The translations under genes were made by a program, and so were the position numbers. This document shows, piece by piece, positions 56,234-64,000 of a DNA stretch of 64,000 nt. Source of the DNA: Couchioplanes azureus (GTDB taxonomy: Bacteria; Actinomycetota; Actinomycetes; Mycobacteriales; Micromonosporaceae); contig NZ_BMQY01000007.1 of the NCBI RefSeq assembly GCF_014648355.1, positions 148,486-212,485 on the forward strand. The letters are read 5' to 3'. Numbering within the stretch: position 1 is the stretch's first letter; every line of letters starts with the position of its first letter. Under the pieces are notes generated by a model. It was not told where the DNA came from, made no database searches, and saw nothing but the letters and a program-made list of their open reading frames with translations.

Positions 56234-57003
56234 CGTGTCTCCATTCCCTGATGCCGAAGCGGTACGTTCCGACTCCACTTCGGCGATGGTGCGGACACGA
56301 CGGTCTTCGGGCAGGGCGGTCAAGACGCGGGCATGCAGTTTTGCCGCTGCGGCACCCACGTCCGGCATGACAAGGTTCAGATCTTGACAAGGGCAAGGCC
56401 AATCTGGCGCCCATCCTTCGACCGTCTTTCCCTTCATGGTGGCGATCGACATTCAAGAGCACTATGGCCCGACCAAGAAGTTATTCATTGCAATAGAGAT
56501 GAAGCCCGGCCGCACGCATTCAGGCGAGCAGATAAGGAGCCTGGGAAAAGGCGCGCTCCCGGAGTGCAGAACGATATTGTTCCGCACATCCACGCATCGA
56601 TGGGCATTCACCCGGTCAAGTCGGGCTCCTGATCGTTTGCGAGCAAATCCAGCGGTATTGCGCACGATAACTGGCCCGGCACTGCGGGGCGCACCGCCCG
56701 GGCGACCCGCGCAGCGCGCCCCGACGGACCGGCACTGATGCGGCAGGCCGACCCGGAACCTGCGGCTGCGCGGCCCGGACGACACCGCGACGGACTCGAA
56801 CGCCGCGGGACGCTCTGAGGGCGATCCGGTCGGGGCGACGTGCCGACAGTTGCGCCGCCGCGCCCCGATCGCGCGGGTACCCGCCGGCGGTCGGGGCAGG
56901 CGTGCCCCCGGGATCAGGTGCCGCGGTCGTGCGGGCGCGTCGGTTCTCTTGACCGCCGAATCGGCGCTTTACTATGGTACTAGGAAAGCAGTAAGGGGTT
57001 ACC
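56234..57003. other. 770-bp gap with no convincing gene
   Basis: On the minus strand a fragment (VMPDVGAAAAKLHARVLTAL and PEDRRVRTIAEVESERTASA) has gene-like residues but no start or stop of its own and may be a remnant. A plus-strand piece with KLFIAIEMKPGRTHSGEQ is lower in GC than its surroundings. Neither is strong enough to call as a gene. The last 60 bp hold the GntR gene promoter. Confidence 0.5.
56949..56982 (+). promoter_or_regulatory. Promoter-like region with TACTA direct repeats before the GntR gene
   Basis: TTGACC (56949-56954) is followed after 15 bp by TACTAT (56970-56975). The TACTA pentamer recurs 8 bp further on (56978-56982). This AT-rich patch lies 20-55 bp before the GTG at 57004, the usual place for autoregulation by YtrA-type GntR proteins. 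The -35/-10 spacing is shorter than ideal. Confidence 0.45.
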
Positions 57004-57399
57004 GTGTTCGTCTTCCGGCTCGACACCCACTCCGGCGTGCCGCCGTACCTGCAACTCGTCCAGCAGGTCCGCCAGGCGGTGCTGCTGGGCTTTCTCCAGC
57101 CCGGTGACCGCCTCCCGCTCATCCGCGAGGTGGTCGAGGACCTGGCGATCAATCCGAACACCGTCGCCAAGGCGTACCGGCAGATGGAGCAGGAGAACCT
57201 GGTCACCGGCCGGCCGGGCCAGGGCACGTTCGTCAATGAACAGCAGACGGCCGCGATGTCGGCATCGACGTACACGTCGCTGCGCCGCAGCCTGGCGACC
57301 TGGCTGCGCCGCGCCTACGCGGCCGGCCTCGACGAGCAGGCGGTCGACGCGCTTTTCACTTCCGTCCACCAGCAGACGAGGAATGAGGACGTGGCGTGA
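57004..57399 (+). CDS. GntR family regulator, YtrA type
   Basis: This 131-residue regulator has a winged-helix DNA-binding domain (SGVPPYLQLVQQVRQAVLLG, LQPGDRLPLIREVVEDLAIN, PNTVAKAYRQMEQENLVTGR) and a short C-terminal helical tail, as in the YtrA branch. Such proteins repress adjacent ABC transporter operons. The GTG start at 57004 overlaps nothing upstream. Its stop overlaps the next start by four bases (GTGA), so it is co-translated with the ABC ATPase. Regulation is probably by a drug or cell-wall signal; the signal cannot be named. Confidence 0.9.
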   Translation: MFVFRLDTHSGVPPYLQLVQQVRQAVLLGFLQPGDRLPLIREVVEDLAINPNTVAKAYRQMEQENLVTGRPGQGTFVNEQQTAAMSASTYTSLRRSLATWLRRAYAAGLDEQAVDALFTSVHQQTRNEDVA

Positions 57400-58295
57400 C
57401 AGCGACCGAGTTCGCGCTGCGCACCGACGGTGTGGGCAAGCGGTACCGGAAGGGCTGGGCGCTGCGCGACTGCACCCTGGCCCTGCCGGCGGGCGGCGTG
57501 ATCGCCCTGGTCGGGCCGAACGGCGCGGGCAAGACCACGCTGCTGCGCCTGGTCGTCGGGTTGCTGGCACCGAGCACCGGCACGGTGGAGGTCCTCGGCC
57601 ACGACGTCACCGCCAGCACCCCGCAAACTCTGTCCCGGGTCGGGTTCCTGGCCCAGGACCACCCGCTGTACAAGCGCTTCACCGTCGCCGAGATGCTCCG
57701 CTTCGGCCGGGCCTGCAACCTGCGGTTCGACCAGGGGCTGGCCGAGCGCCGGCTGGCGAAGCTGGGCATCCCGCTCGACCGCAGGACCGGTACGCTCTCC
57801 GGCGGGCAGCAGGCCCAGGTGGCGTTGGCTCTGGCCCTGGCGAAGCGGCCGGACCTGCTCGTCCTCGACGAGCCGGTGGCCAGCCTCGACCCGCTGGCCC
57901 GGCACGAGTTCCTGCAGGTCCTCATGGGCGCGGTGGCCGAAGGCGGGGTGACCGTCCTGTTCTCCTCCCACGTCGTGCACGAGCTGGAGCGCGTCTGCGA
58001 CCACCTGGTCGTGCTCGACCACGGCCGGGTCACGCTCGCCGGCGACATCGACACCCTCCTCGCCGAGCACCGGCTGCTCGTCGGCCCGCGCACGGCCACC
58101 GACCTCGACCGGGCCGGGGCCGTCGTGGAGGCCGTCCACAGCGACCGGCACACGACCCTGCTGGTACGCGACGGCGCCGTCCCGGCCGCGCCCGGGTGGC
58201 AGGCCCAGCCGGTCGCGCTGGAGGACCTGGTGCTGGCGTACCTGCGCCGGCCGTCCGAGCCGAGCGCCGCCGTCACGTCGGGAGCGGCGGCATGA
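57396..58295 (+). CDS. ABC transporter ATP-binding protein
   Basis: The 299-residue protein has Walker A (VGPNGAGKTTLLRLV), Q-loop (VGFLAQDHPLYKRF), the ABC signature (TLSGGQQAQVALALALAKRP), Walker B (LLVLDEPVASLDPL) and the H-loop (LFSSHVVHELERVC). The C-terminal 80 residues are less conserved. It shares a four-base overlap with both neighbours. With the permease downstream it makes one transporter of the YtrB/BceA-like type, probably exporting a drug or lipid. The regulator gene upstream is likely to repress all three. Confidence 0.92.
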   Translation: MTATEFALRTDGVGKRYRKGWALRDCTLALPAGGVIALVGPNGAGKTTLLRLVVGLLAPSTGTVEVLGHDVTASTPQTLSRVGFLAQDHPLYKRFTVAEMLRFGRACNLRFDQGLAERRLAKLGIPLDRRTGTLSGGQQAQVALALALAKRPDLLVLDEPVASLDPLARHEFLQVLMGAVAEGGVTVLFSSHVVHELERVCDHLVVLDHGRVTLAGDIDTLLAEHRLLVGPRTATDLDRAGAVVEAVHSDRHTTLLVRDGAVPAAPGWQAQPVALEDLVLAYLRRPSEPSAAVTSGAAA

Positions 58296-59269
58296 CGTGG
58301 TTGATCTGGCGCCAGCACCGGACCGAGGTCTGCGTCCTGGGTCTGCTTGTCGGCATGTTCGGCATTGCCCTGCTCGTGCTCGGGACGCAGGCCCACGACC
58401 TGTTCCCCGGCGGTCCCGCCCGGTGTGCGGGAGAGGCCGGTGTCGACGAGGACTGCGCGGCCTCCTTCCGCCGGCTCGACGAGGAGTACGGGTACGTCGA
58501 GAACCTCCTGGCGGGCTTCTATCTGGTCCCCGTCGTCATCGGTGCGTTCCTCGGTGCGCCGCTGCTCGCCCGCGAACTGGAGGACGGCACCTGGCAGCTC
58601 GCCTGGACGCAGGCCGTGCCGCGGATGCGCTGGCTGGCGGCCAAGCTCGCGGCACTGGCCGGCGTCACCGTCACGCTCACCGGGATGTTCACCGCGGTGC
58701 TCACCTGGTTCCGTCAGCCGTTCGACGCGTGGGAAGGGCGGTTCCAGTACGACGCCTTCGATCTGGAGGGACTTGTTCCGATGGCGTACGCGCTGTTCGC
58801 GTTCGGCGTCGCCACCGCCGCCGGGGCGATCCTGCGGCGCAGCCTGCCCGCGTTCGGCGTCGCGTTCGGGGCGTTCCTCGCCGCCCGGATGCCGGTGGCG
58901 CTGTTGGCCCGTCCCGCGTACGCCACCCCGCTCACCACCGTGGAGCCGGTCCCCGTCGGCGGCTCGAAGGACCTGGCGGGGCACCGGCCCGTGCCCAGCT
59001 TCGCCGACTGGACAATCGAACACGGCTACGCAGACGCCGCCGGGCGCAGGCTGAGCTGGACCGAGTACGAGGAGCTGGAGGGCGCCGCCGACCAGGCCGG
59101 CATCAACCTCAACCAGTTCCTGCACGCGCGGGGCATCCAGCAGTTCGGGGTCTACCACCCGGCCGACCGGTTCTGGACGTTCCAGCTCATCGAGGCGGCC
59201 CTGTTCGTCGCCGCCGCGGCGGTCCTGATCGGTGTGGTGGTGTGGCGGGTACGGCGCCGTGTGATCTAG
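58292..59269 (+). CDS. ABC transporter permease
   Basis: This 325-residue membrane protein starts MTWLIWRQHRTEVCVLGLLV, typical of actinobacterial ABC-2 type permeases next to YtrA-type regulators. About six hydrophobic helices follow: LLVGMFGIALLVLGTQAH, LVPVVIGAFLGAPLLAREL, AALAGVTVTLTGMFTAVLTW, YALFAFGVATAAGAILRR and FVAAAAVLIGVVVWRV. A large extracytoplasmic region is predicted between residues 210 and 290. The ATG at 58292 overlaps the ATPase stop by four bases. No other subunit is visible. Confidence 0.87.
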   Translation: MTWLIWRQHRTEVCVLGLLVGMFGIALLVLGTQAHDLFPGGPARCAGEAGVDEDCAASFRRLDEEYGYVENLLAGFYLVPVVIGAFLGAPLLARELEDGTWQLAWTQAVPRMRWLAAKLAALAGVTVTLTGMFTAVLTWFRQPFDAWEGRFQYDAFDLEGLVPMAYALFAFGVATAAGAILRRSLPAFGVAFGAFLAARMPVALLARPAYATPLTTVEPVPVGGSKDLAGHRPVPSFADWTIEHGYADAAGRRLSWTEYEELEGAADQAGINLNQFLHARGIQQFGVYHPADRFWTFQLIEAALFVAAAAVLIGVVVWRVRRRVI

Positions 59270-59369
59270 CTTGATCTTGACCGGCGGTGAGCGTGTGGGT
59301 ACCCCCGGCCTGTCATGCCCACATCCCTGGTCGATCACGGGGGCTGTCCTGTGTTCAGTGTGCAGGATG

Positions 59370-59891
59370 CTGCCCCCGCCGAAGGCGTTCGGGGAGCCGG
59401 CGACGTTCCGACGGGCGTTCTATGGCTGTCCGAGCGCGCGGGCAGACGCGTTGTCTTGAGCTGACCGACGCGGTGTTGTGCGCCGACGGGCCGGTGCGGT
59501 CGCTGGTGGAGTGGTTCCTCGTCGATGAGCATCGGCGGGGCCGGACGCGCAAACCTCACCAGAGCGGATTCGGTGTCACACCTACGGCCGGGGCCAGGAT
59601 CAGCACGTGATGATCCCCGGCTGGCCGTACTCGTTCATCACCGCCCTGGTGCCCGGCCGCCGCTGTGCTGCGTCGGCCGACCCCGCCCCGACTGCCCGGT
59701 GCCACCGGGCGCCCGCCCCGCCACGGCGGCGAGTTCACGTCGCCCACCTCCCCTGCGGCGCCATCCCGAAACCGGTGTGGCTTTGGGCTCTCAGCCCCAG
59801 GCGGCACCCGCCGAACGTCGACCGGCTCTGGCAGGCGTTCCTGCGCCGCTTCGACATCGAGCACGCCTTCCGACGGCGCGACGAGTCGTAG
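59370..59891 (+). pseudogene. Decayed transposase, several frames
   Basis: Pieces of one transposase are spread over three frames. They are FRRAFYGCPSARADALS; then ELTDAVLCADGPVRSLVEW and EHRRGRT; then MIPGWPYSFITALVPGRR; and finally WQAFLRRFDIEHAFRR. These resemble, as I recall, the Streptomyces transposase family labelled NF041680. Several frameshifts and one or more internal deletions separate them. The element is inactive. No inverted terminal repeats were matched. Confidence 0.7.
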
Positions 59892-59937
59892 CGGGCCTCC
59901 GTCGGCGTCCCGCAGGGGCACACCAAGCGCCGCCGTC

Positions 59938-59971
59938 GCCGGCGGAGACCGGTTGCCGGCGGAGACCGGTT
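59938..59971. repeat. Two-copy 17-bp tandem repeat
   Basis: GCCGGCGGAGACCGGTT occurs twice without a gap in the non-coding DNA beyond the decayed transposase. It probably arose by slippage and has no evident role. Confidence 0.6.
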
Positions 59972-60100
59972 ACCAGCCCTTGCTCGGTGAACGCAGCCGA
60001 CTGCACTGTCGCCCCAGATAGGGGAAGGATCCGGTTGAATGCTGTGGTGAGCCGCACAACATGATCAACGAGTAGCGCAGATGGCGGCTCATGGCGGTCG

Positions 60101-60691
60101 TTATGTGATCGGAGTCAGCAGCGCCACGATCGCCGAGTGGTCGAGCTCGACTGCAATGTCGAGCGCGGTCTTGCCGGTTTGTACGCCGCTGCGAATAGAG
60201 CGGTGCGGGTCGGCGCCAGCGGCGAGGAGCAACCGCACCATGTCGGCCTCTCCGCTGATTGTGGTCGCCATCAACGCGGTGCAACCGCTGTTCGTCGTGT
60301 CGTCGACGGCAAGGCCCTGCCGGAGCAGGAACGCGACGGTCTCTTGGCTGCCGGCGCCCGCGGCTTCCATCAGCGCGTTGTCGCCGGTGTGGTCTACCTG
60401 ACGAAGGTCGGCCCCCGCGGCCTGCAGCATCCGCAACCCCTCACAGGTGCCGATCCGGGCCACCACCATCACCACCGACTCGCCCTCCGCCGTCGCGAAG
60501 CGGGGATCAGCGCCCGCGTCCAATAGAACCCTTATCACCGCAGGACTTCGAGCGGCGAGCATCAACGGCGACCAGCCGAAGTCCACCTCATCCGACTGGG
60601 GCACGTTGGGGTCTGCGCCGGCGGCGAGCAGCCGACGGACACCGTCAAGATCACCGCGCCAAACGGCATCATGAAGCGTGGGCCCAGCGCA
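60101..60691 (-). CDS. Ankyrin-repeat protein with an unclear 5' end
   Basis: The frame codes about five ankyrin repeats, for example LHDAVWRGDLDGVRRLLAAG, GWSPLMLAARSPAVIRVLLD, DNALMEAAGAGSQETVAFLL and TALMATTISGEADMVRLLLA. A GTG at 60604 would give 167 residues, but it would cut off the first repeat, so I extend the frame to 60691. No start codon is present between the DM13 gene's TGA and the first repeat. A one-base loss in ATGATGCGCTGGG could explain this. The protein is probably a cytosolic binding partner. Confidence 0.65.
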   Translation of the reverse strand, partial: CAGPTLHDAVWRGDLDGVRRLLAAGADPNVPQSDEVDFGWSPLMLAARSPAVIRVLLDAGADPRFATAEGESVVMVVARIGTCEGLRMLQAAGADLRQVDHTGDNALMEAAGAGSQETVAFLLRQGLAVDDTTNSGCTALMATTISGEADMVRLLLAAGADPHRSIRSGVQTGKTALDIAVELDHSAIVALLTPIT

Positions 60692-61258
60692 TCATTCGAG
60701 GAGGGCGGCTCCGAAGGAGACGGAGAAGCGGGCGCACCAGATGGTGATGCTGCGGTAGTCCTCCGGGTCGATGTCGTCCGGCACGCGGTAGACCTGGTCG
60801 CCGCGGTTGCCCTTGAGGCGGCCGAGCTCCACGTGGCGGCCGTCGTCGAAGACGCGCCAGGCGGCGACGCCGGTGCCGACGGTCTGGTCGGTCAGCCAGA
60901 CGCGCAGGTCGGGGCCGTCCGAGGTGTCGAGGTCGGCCAGCTCGAGCTGGTGGCCGCCGTCCGGCGTGCGGACGAGGCGGGCGGCGCCGGTCGTCTCGTG
61001 CTCGTGGGTGACGAAGGCGCCCTGGCGCACGATCACCGGGCCGGGAGCAGGCGCCGCGGAGGGCCGGGAGGTGCCCGTGCCGGGCGACGTGCCGAAGGTG
61101 GGGGAGGCGGCGGGCGCCGCGGCGGAGAGCTGGTCCGTGACCGTGGTGCTCGTCCACAGCCGCCACGGCTGGAACCACTGGAGAGCGACCGCCGCGCCCG
61201 CGGCGAACAGGACGATGGCCACCCAGGTGACGGGCTTGGTGAGGAGTCGTCGGATCAC
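60692..61258 (-). CDS. Membrane-anchored DM13 domain protein
   Basis: The 188-residue protein has a hydrophobic N-terminal segment (TWVAIVLFAAGAAVALQWFQ) and a Pro/Ala-rich linker. The DM13 domain (residues 80-187) carries VRQGAFVTHEHETTGAARLV, LELADLDTSDGPDLRVWLTD and GRLKGNRGDQVYRVP, ending in SITIWCARFSVSFGAALL. DM13 domains occur in extracellular proteins with a possible redox role; the Cys in WCARF is typical. The gene ends at the TGA that precedes the ankyrin frame. Confidence 0.85.
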   Translation of the reverse strand: MIRRLLTKPVTWVAIVLFAAGAAVALQWFQPWRLWTSTTVTDQLSAAAPAASPTFGTSPGTGTSRPSAAPAPGPVIVRQGAFVTHEHETTGAARLVRTPDGGHQLELADLDTSDGPDLRVWLTDQTVGTGVAAWRVFDDGRHVELGRLKGNRGDQVYRVPDDIDPEDYRSITIWCARFSVSFGAALLE

Positions 61259-61351
61259 GGGATCGAGTCAACCCGCCCGCTCGCGCCCGGGGAAGGGCTG
61301 CGGCGCTTACCAAGTTCTTACGGTTTCCGGCGGGCCGCGCGGACCAGGCCC

Positions 61352-62773
61352 TCAGGCGGCCACCCAGCAGCCGCGGCCGGCGCGCTTGGCCTGGTACATC
61401 GCCGAGTCCGCGGCGCGCAGCAGCGTCGCCGGGCGCCAGTCCGCCGCCGGGTCGTCCGGCATCCCGCCGGCGATGCCGATGCTCACCCCGACGGAGTACG
61501 TCGCGCCGTCGTGCTCGACCGGCAGGGCGACGTCGCGCAGCAGGCGCTCGGCCACCCCGACGGCGGCCGCGTCCCCGAGCCCGTGGAGCACCACGGCGAA
61601 CTCGTCACCGCCCAGCCGCGCCACGGCGTCGCAGTCGCGGACGGCGGCCCGCAGCCGGGCGGACACCGCGCACAGGATGGCGTCGCCGGCCGCGTGCCCG
61701 GCCTGGTCGTTGACCGCCTTGAACCCGTCGAGGTCCAGGAAGAGCAGCGTGCTGCCGGGTGGCGACGCCTCCAGCCGCTCGCCGAGCGCGGCCCGGTTGA
61801 GCAGGCCGGTCAGCGGGTCGTGGGAGGCCTGGAAGCTGAGCTGGCGTTCGATGCGTTCGAGCGAGCGCAGGGCGGCGGTGAAGCGGACGAGGACGAACAT
61901 CGTCGTCGCGATCGTCGCCGCGAACAGCACGCTGCGCTCCACCGGCGCATAGTTCGCGCGCAGGAACAGGATGGCGGGCGCGGTCAGCAGGGCCACGCCG
62001 AGGAACCACGGGCGCGCCGGGTGGACCGTCGGCGGCCGGTACGCCGGCGCGGTCAGCTCGCCGCTGTTGGGGTGCAGCGCGGCGCTCACCAGGACGGCGT
62101 TGCTGAGCAGGATCACGCCGGTGGCCACCATGGTGGCGAGGGCGTCCGACGGGATGAAGGAGATGCCCAGGTCGGAGGCGATCCGCAGGACCGCCGAGAC
62201 GACCAGCAGCCCGGTGGCGCCGCCGCGGGTGCCGGGCGAGAAGACGACGAGCAGGACCCCGCCGAGGATGACGATGTCGCCGAGCGGGCCCATCACCGTC
62301 AGGTAGGCGTACAGCGGCTCCTCGGCCGCGTCCTGCAGGAACGGCGAGACCCAGACCACCCAGACGATGATGGACGCGGCCGTCACCAGGGTCAGCATGT
62401 CCAGCACCGCCGGGCGCAGCCAGCGTCCGGCCCGCCGCCGCGCCATGGTGGTCAGCGCCATGCCGTAGGCGAGGTACCCCGCGGTCCACAGGACCGCCTC
62501 GGCGATGCCGTCCTCCGGCCGTCCCAGCAGCAGACCGACGGGGTAGACGGCGTCTCCGGCCAGCCACAGGAACTGCCCGCCGGCGACCCACAGCCACGGC
62601 ACCCGGTCGTGGGCCCGCTGCCGGCGCACGGCCAGTACCGCGGCCAGCACGCAGACCATCAGGTATGCGCCGAAGTACCACAGATCGCCCGTGGGGGTGG
62701 CCGCCGTGGCCGCGGACACCGTGGCCGCGAGCAGGGCGGCCATCAGGTAGAGCCACAGCGGCCGGTGCGTCAT
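61352..62773 (-). CDS. Membrane diguanylate cyclase (GGDEF protein)
   Basis: The 473-residue protein has eight or nine hydrophobic helices in the first 280 residues (LWLYLMAALLAATVSAATAA, LWYFGAYLMVCVLAAVLAVR, LGGVLLVVFSPGTRGGATG, LATMVATGVILLSNAVLVSA). A GGDEF domain follows: ASHDPLTGLLNRAALGERLE, LLFLDLDGFKAVNDQAGHAA and VARLGGDEFAVVLHGLG. The intact GGDEF loop predicts cyclic-di-GMP synthesis; no EAL domain is seen. The ATG at 62773 starts just before the hydrophobic region. The sensor part is not a named domain I recognise. Confidence 0.9.
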   Translation of the reverse strand: MTHRPLWLYLMAALLAATVSAATAATPTGDLWYFGAYLMVCVLAAVLAVRRQRAHDRVPWLWVAGGQFLWLAGDAVYPVGLLLGRPEDGIAEAVLWTAGYLAYGMALTTMARRRAGRWLRPAVLDMLTLVTAASIIVWVVWVSPFLQDAAEEPLYAYLTVMGPLGDIVILGGVLLVVFSPGTRGGATGLLVVSAVLRIASDLGISFIPSDALATMVATGVILLSNAVLVSAALHPNSGELTAPAYRPPTVHPARPWFLGVALLTAPAILFLRANYAPVERSVLFAATIATTMFVLVRFTAALRSLERIERQLSFQASHDPLTGLLNRAALGERLEASPPGSTLLFLDLDGFKAVNDQAGHAAGDAILCAVSARLRAAVRDCDAVARLGGDEFAVVLHGLGDAAAVGVAERLLRDVALPVEHDGATYSVGVSIGIAGGMPDDPAADWRPATLLRAADSAMYQAKRAGRGCWVAA

Positions 62774-62958
62774 GTCCAAGCCATCGGTCGGGTGCGCGGC
62801 GGTCGTCAGCGCCGCGGCCGTGCCGCAACCCGACGGCACCCGACAAACTGCCGCCGGGGAACCGACCGGGCCGCAATGGCGAGAAGTGGGTATGTCGGCC
62901 CCGGACGGTGGAGGCAACACTGCGGTGGTCCCGTCACCGCCTCGAAGGAGCGCCCGAC

Positions 62959-63278
62959 ATGACCTCCCGCTCACCGTCGGCCCGGGTGCGGCGCCTGGCC
63001 GGCGTCGTGGCCGTCGCCACCGCCGGGGATCGGCACGGCCCGCGGGCACGTCCAGGTCACCGCCTACGGCACCGGCGGGGAGTGGTGCGCCGCCTCGAAC
63101 GGGGCCGCCTCCGGGACCGCCGGGCGGATCCAGGTGAACGTGACGTCGGTGGGCGGCACCGGCACCCGCGGCAAGGTCGAGTCGTGCGACTCCGCCGGGC
63201 TCGCCACGGTGGCGTGCCACACCACCGGCGGGCGCCGGTGGACGCGTGCACCAGGTGGGCCCGTTCGTGATCGGCTGA
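62959..63278 (+). pseudogene. Small secreted protein disrupted by two frameshifts
   Basis: AAGGAG precedes the ATG at 62959, and the first frame gives MTSRSPSARVRRLAGVVAVA, a signal peptide. At about 63027 the sense moves to another frame with GHVQVTAYGTGGEWCAASNG, RIQVNVTSVGGTGTRGKVES and CDSAGLATVACHTTGG. It then shifts again to VHQVGPFVIG and a stop at 63276-63278. Joining the three gives a sensible secreted Cys-containing protein. The 320-bp length is not a multiple of three, in line with the two shifts. Confidence 0.5.
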
Positions 63279-63287
63279 GCGCCGGGC

Positions 63288-64000
63288 TCAGCCGGCGCCC
63301 GGCAGCAGGCCGAGCGCCCGGGCCCGGAGCACGGTCGCCAGGCGGTCGCCGGTGCCGAGCTTGCGGTACAGCGCGGCGAGGTGCTTGTGGACCGTGCCCG
63401 TGCTGATGCCGAGCCGCCGTCCGATGGCGGCGGCGGTGAGCGCCTCGGCGAGCAGCGCCAGGACGTCCATCTCTCGGGGGGTGAGCCGGCGGGTCCCCGG
63501 ATCCGCCGGCTCCGCGGGGTGCGACGGCCGACGGGCGGCCGCGGGAAACGGGGGTGCGGCGGCCCGGGAGGACGCGGGAAACGGGGGTGCGGCGGCCCGG
63601 GAGGCCGCGGGAAACGGGGGTGCGGCGGCCCGGGAGGACGCGGGTCCGTCACCGGCATCGAGGGGGATGCCGGTGATCCGGGCCAGCCAGTGCGGCCGGG
63701 CGCCGCACCGGGCGAACTCGCCCCGGGCGGCCGCGATCTCCCGGTCGGCGCGGGCCGGGCTCGCCGTGTCCCGGTATGCGGCGCCCAGGTGGAGCCGGGC
63801 CCGGGCGATGCCGAGCCGGTCCCCGGAGCGGGCGAACAGCTCGGCCGCCCGGGCCGCGTGAGCGGCCGCGGCGCGCGGGTCGGCACGCAGCCCGGCGTGC
63901 ATCTGGGCCATGGCGATCATCCCGGCGTGCCGGGGCAGGACGGGCCCGGTGCTCAGCCGGGCCGCGCCGGCCGCCAGCTCGGCGGCGAGCCGGCGGTCGC
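63288..64000 (-). CDS. LuxR-family regulator, C-terminal part (start outside the window)
   Basis: The open part codes at least 237 residues. The C-terminus is a LuxR/GerE HTH domain: RRLTPREMDVLALLAEALTA, AAIGRRLGISTGTVHKHLAA and LYRKLGTGDRLATVLRARAL. Upstream lie TPR-like helices (AHAARAAELFARSGDRLGIA, RARLHLGAAYRDTASPARAD), as in large LAL-type regulators. A low-complexity linker (SRAAAPPFPA units) joins them. The frame is open to the end of the window, so the ATPase domain, if any, is outside. Regulatory targets cannot be inferred. Confidence 0.85.
   Translation of the reverse strand, partial: DRRLAAELAAGAARLSTGPVLPRHAGMIAMAQMHAGLRADPRAAAAHAARAAELFARSGDRLGIARARLHLGAAYRDTASPARADREIAAARGEFARCGARPHWLARITGIPLDAGDGPASSRAAAPPFPAASRAAAPPFPASSRAAAPPFPAAARRPSHPAEPADPGTRRLTPREMDVLALLAEALTAAAIGRRLGISTGTVHKHLAALYRKLGTGDRLATVLRARALGLLPGAG
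63541..63639 (-). repeat. 33-bp tandem repeat, three copies, inside the LuxR gene
   Basis: A 33-bp unit whose plus strand begins GCGGGAAACGGGGGTGCGGC repeats three times (63541, 63574, 63607) with one or two mismatches. The unit equals 11 codons and codes for the linker SRAAAPPFPA-x. In-frame copies can expand or contract without damage, so the linker length may vary between strains. Confidence 0.85.

Noticed and set aside
56234..57003. A small gene in the gap before the GntR operon
   Set aside because: Short pieces have gene-like residues on either strand, but none has a start, stop and ribosome site of its own.
60671..62962. 763-codon plus-strand frame over the GGDEF and DM13 genes
   Set aside because: Same reason: no domain, low-complexity residues, and antisense to two genes with strong motifs.
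63541..63639. CRISPR array
   Set aside because: The three 33-bp copies are contiguous without spacers and lie inside a coding frame.
1..64000. tRNA or rRNA genes
   Set aside because: No cloverleaf with a GGTTCRANNCC arm and no conserved rRNA segment was seen on either strand. A covariance-model search would be needed to exclude tRNAs fully.

Overview
The window is about 72% GC, with the codon use, frequent GTG starts, overlapping GTGA/ATGA gene junctions and gene families of a filamentous actinomycete. The secreted subtilase ending in Ala-Arg-Ala-Trp repeats, the tandem HDOD response regulators and the Methyltransf_19-type enzyme point to Micromonosporaceae, most likely an Actinoplanes-like genus (inference). 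No rRNA, tRNA or CRISPR array was recognised. Both ends cut genes: an acyltransferase at base 1 and a LuxR-type regulator at base 64000.

Bases 1-17,400 are dominated by phosphorelay genes. A plus-strand histidine kinase/HDOD response-regulator pair (2183-5553) converges on a long minus-strand array running from 16489 down to 5576: hybrid kinase, kinase, HDOD regulator, receiver, subtilase, kinase and a degenerate HD-GYP regulator. The two kinase/HDOD pairs are paralogues. A STAS antagonist and a methyltransferase flank them. Bases 17,400-28,700 hold a PadR/acyl-CoA dehydrogenase operon with a clear palindromic operator, a secreted LamG protein, an AI-2E-family membrane protein, a KaiC-like ATPase coupled to an ATPase-receiver fusion, a YgjV-like membrane protein and a receiver/MASE1-kinase pair.

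Bases 28,865-33,694 contain the most unusual metabolic unit: three successive PLP enzymes (a fold-III decarboxylase, a cysteine-synthase/rhodanese fusion and a class V aminotransferase) followed by a methyltransferase whose upstream region carries a Zur-box-like site. Bases 33,700-47,850 are mostly single metabolic or regulatory genes: SelO, a hydrolase divergent from TetR, an NTF2-like gene divergent from an F420-type nitroreductase, an Asp/Glu racemase, an FAD oxidoreductase, a glutamate-synthase-like enzyme and a soluble chemoreceptor. The NTF2/nitroreductase pair is driven by a mirror-image pair of SoxR-like promoters with 19-bp spacers, each ending in a leaderless start.

Bases 48,000-60,000 are an accessory zone of small hypothetical or immunity-like genes: a cREC receiver, a P-loop kinase, a HEAT-like protein and a DUF7660-like protein. 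It also holds an IS256-type transposase fragment fused head-on to an integrase fragment, a PP2C phosphatase, two secreted proteins, a GntR/ABC transporter operon and a decayed transposase. The last 4 kb carry an ankyrin protein, a DM13 protein, a GGDEF protein, a frame-disrupted secreted protein and the LuxR-type regulator.
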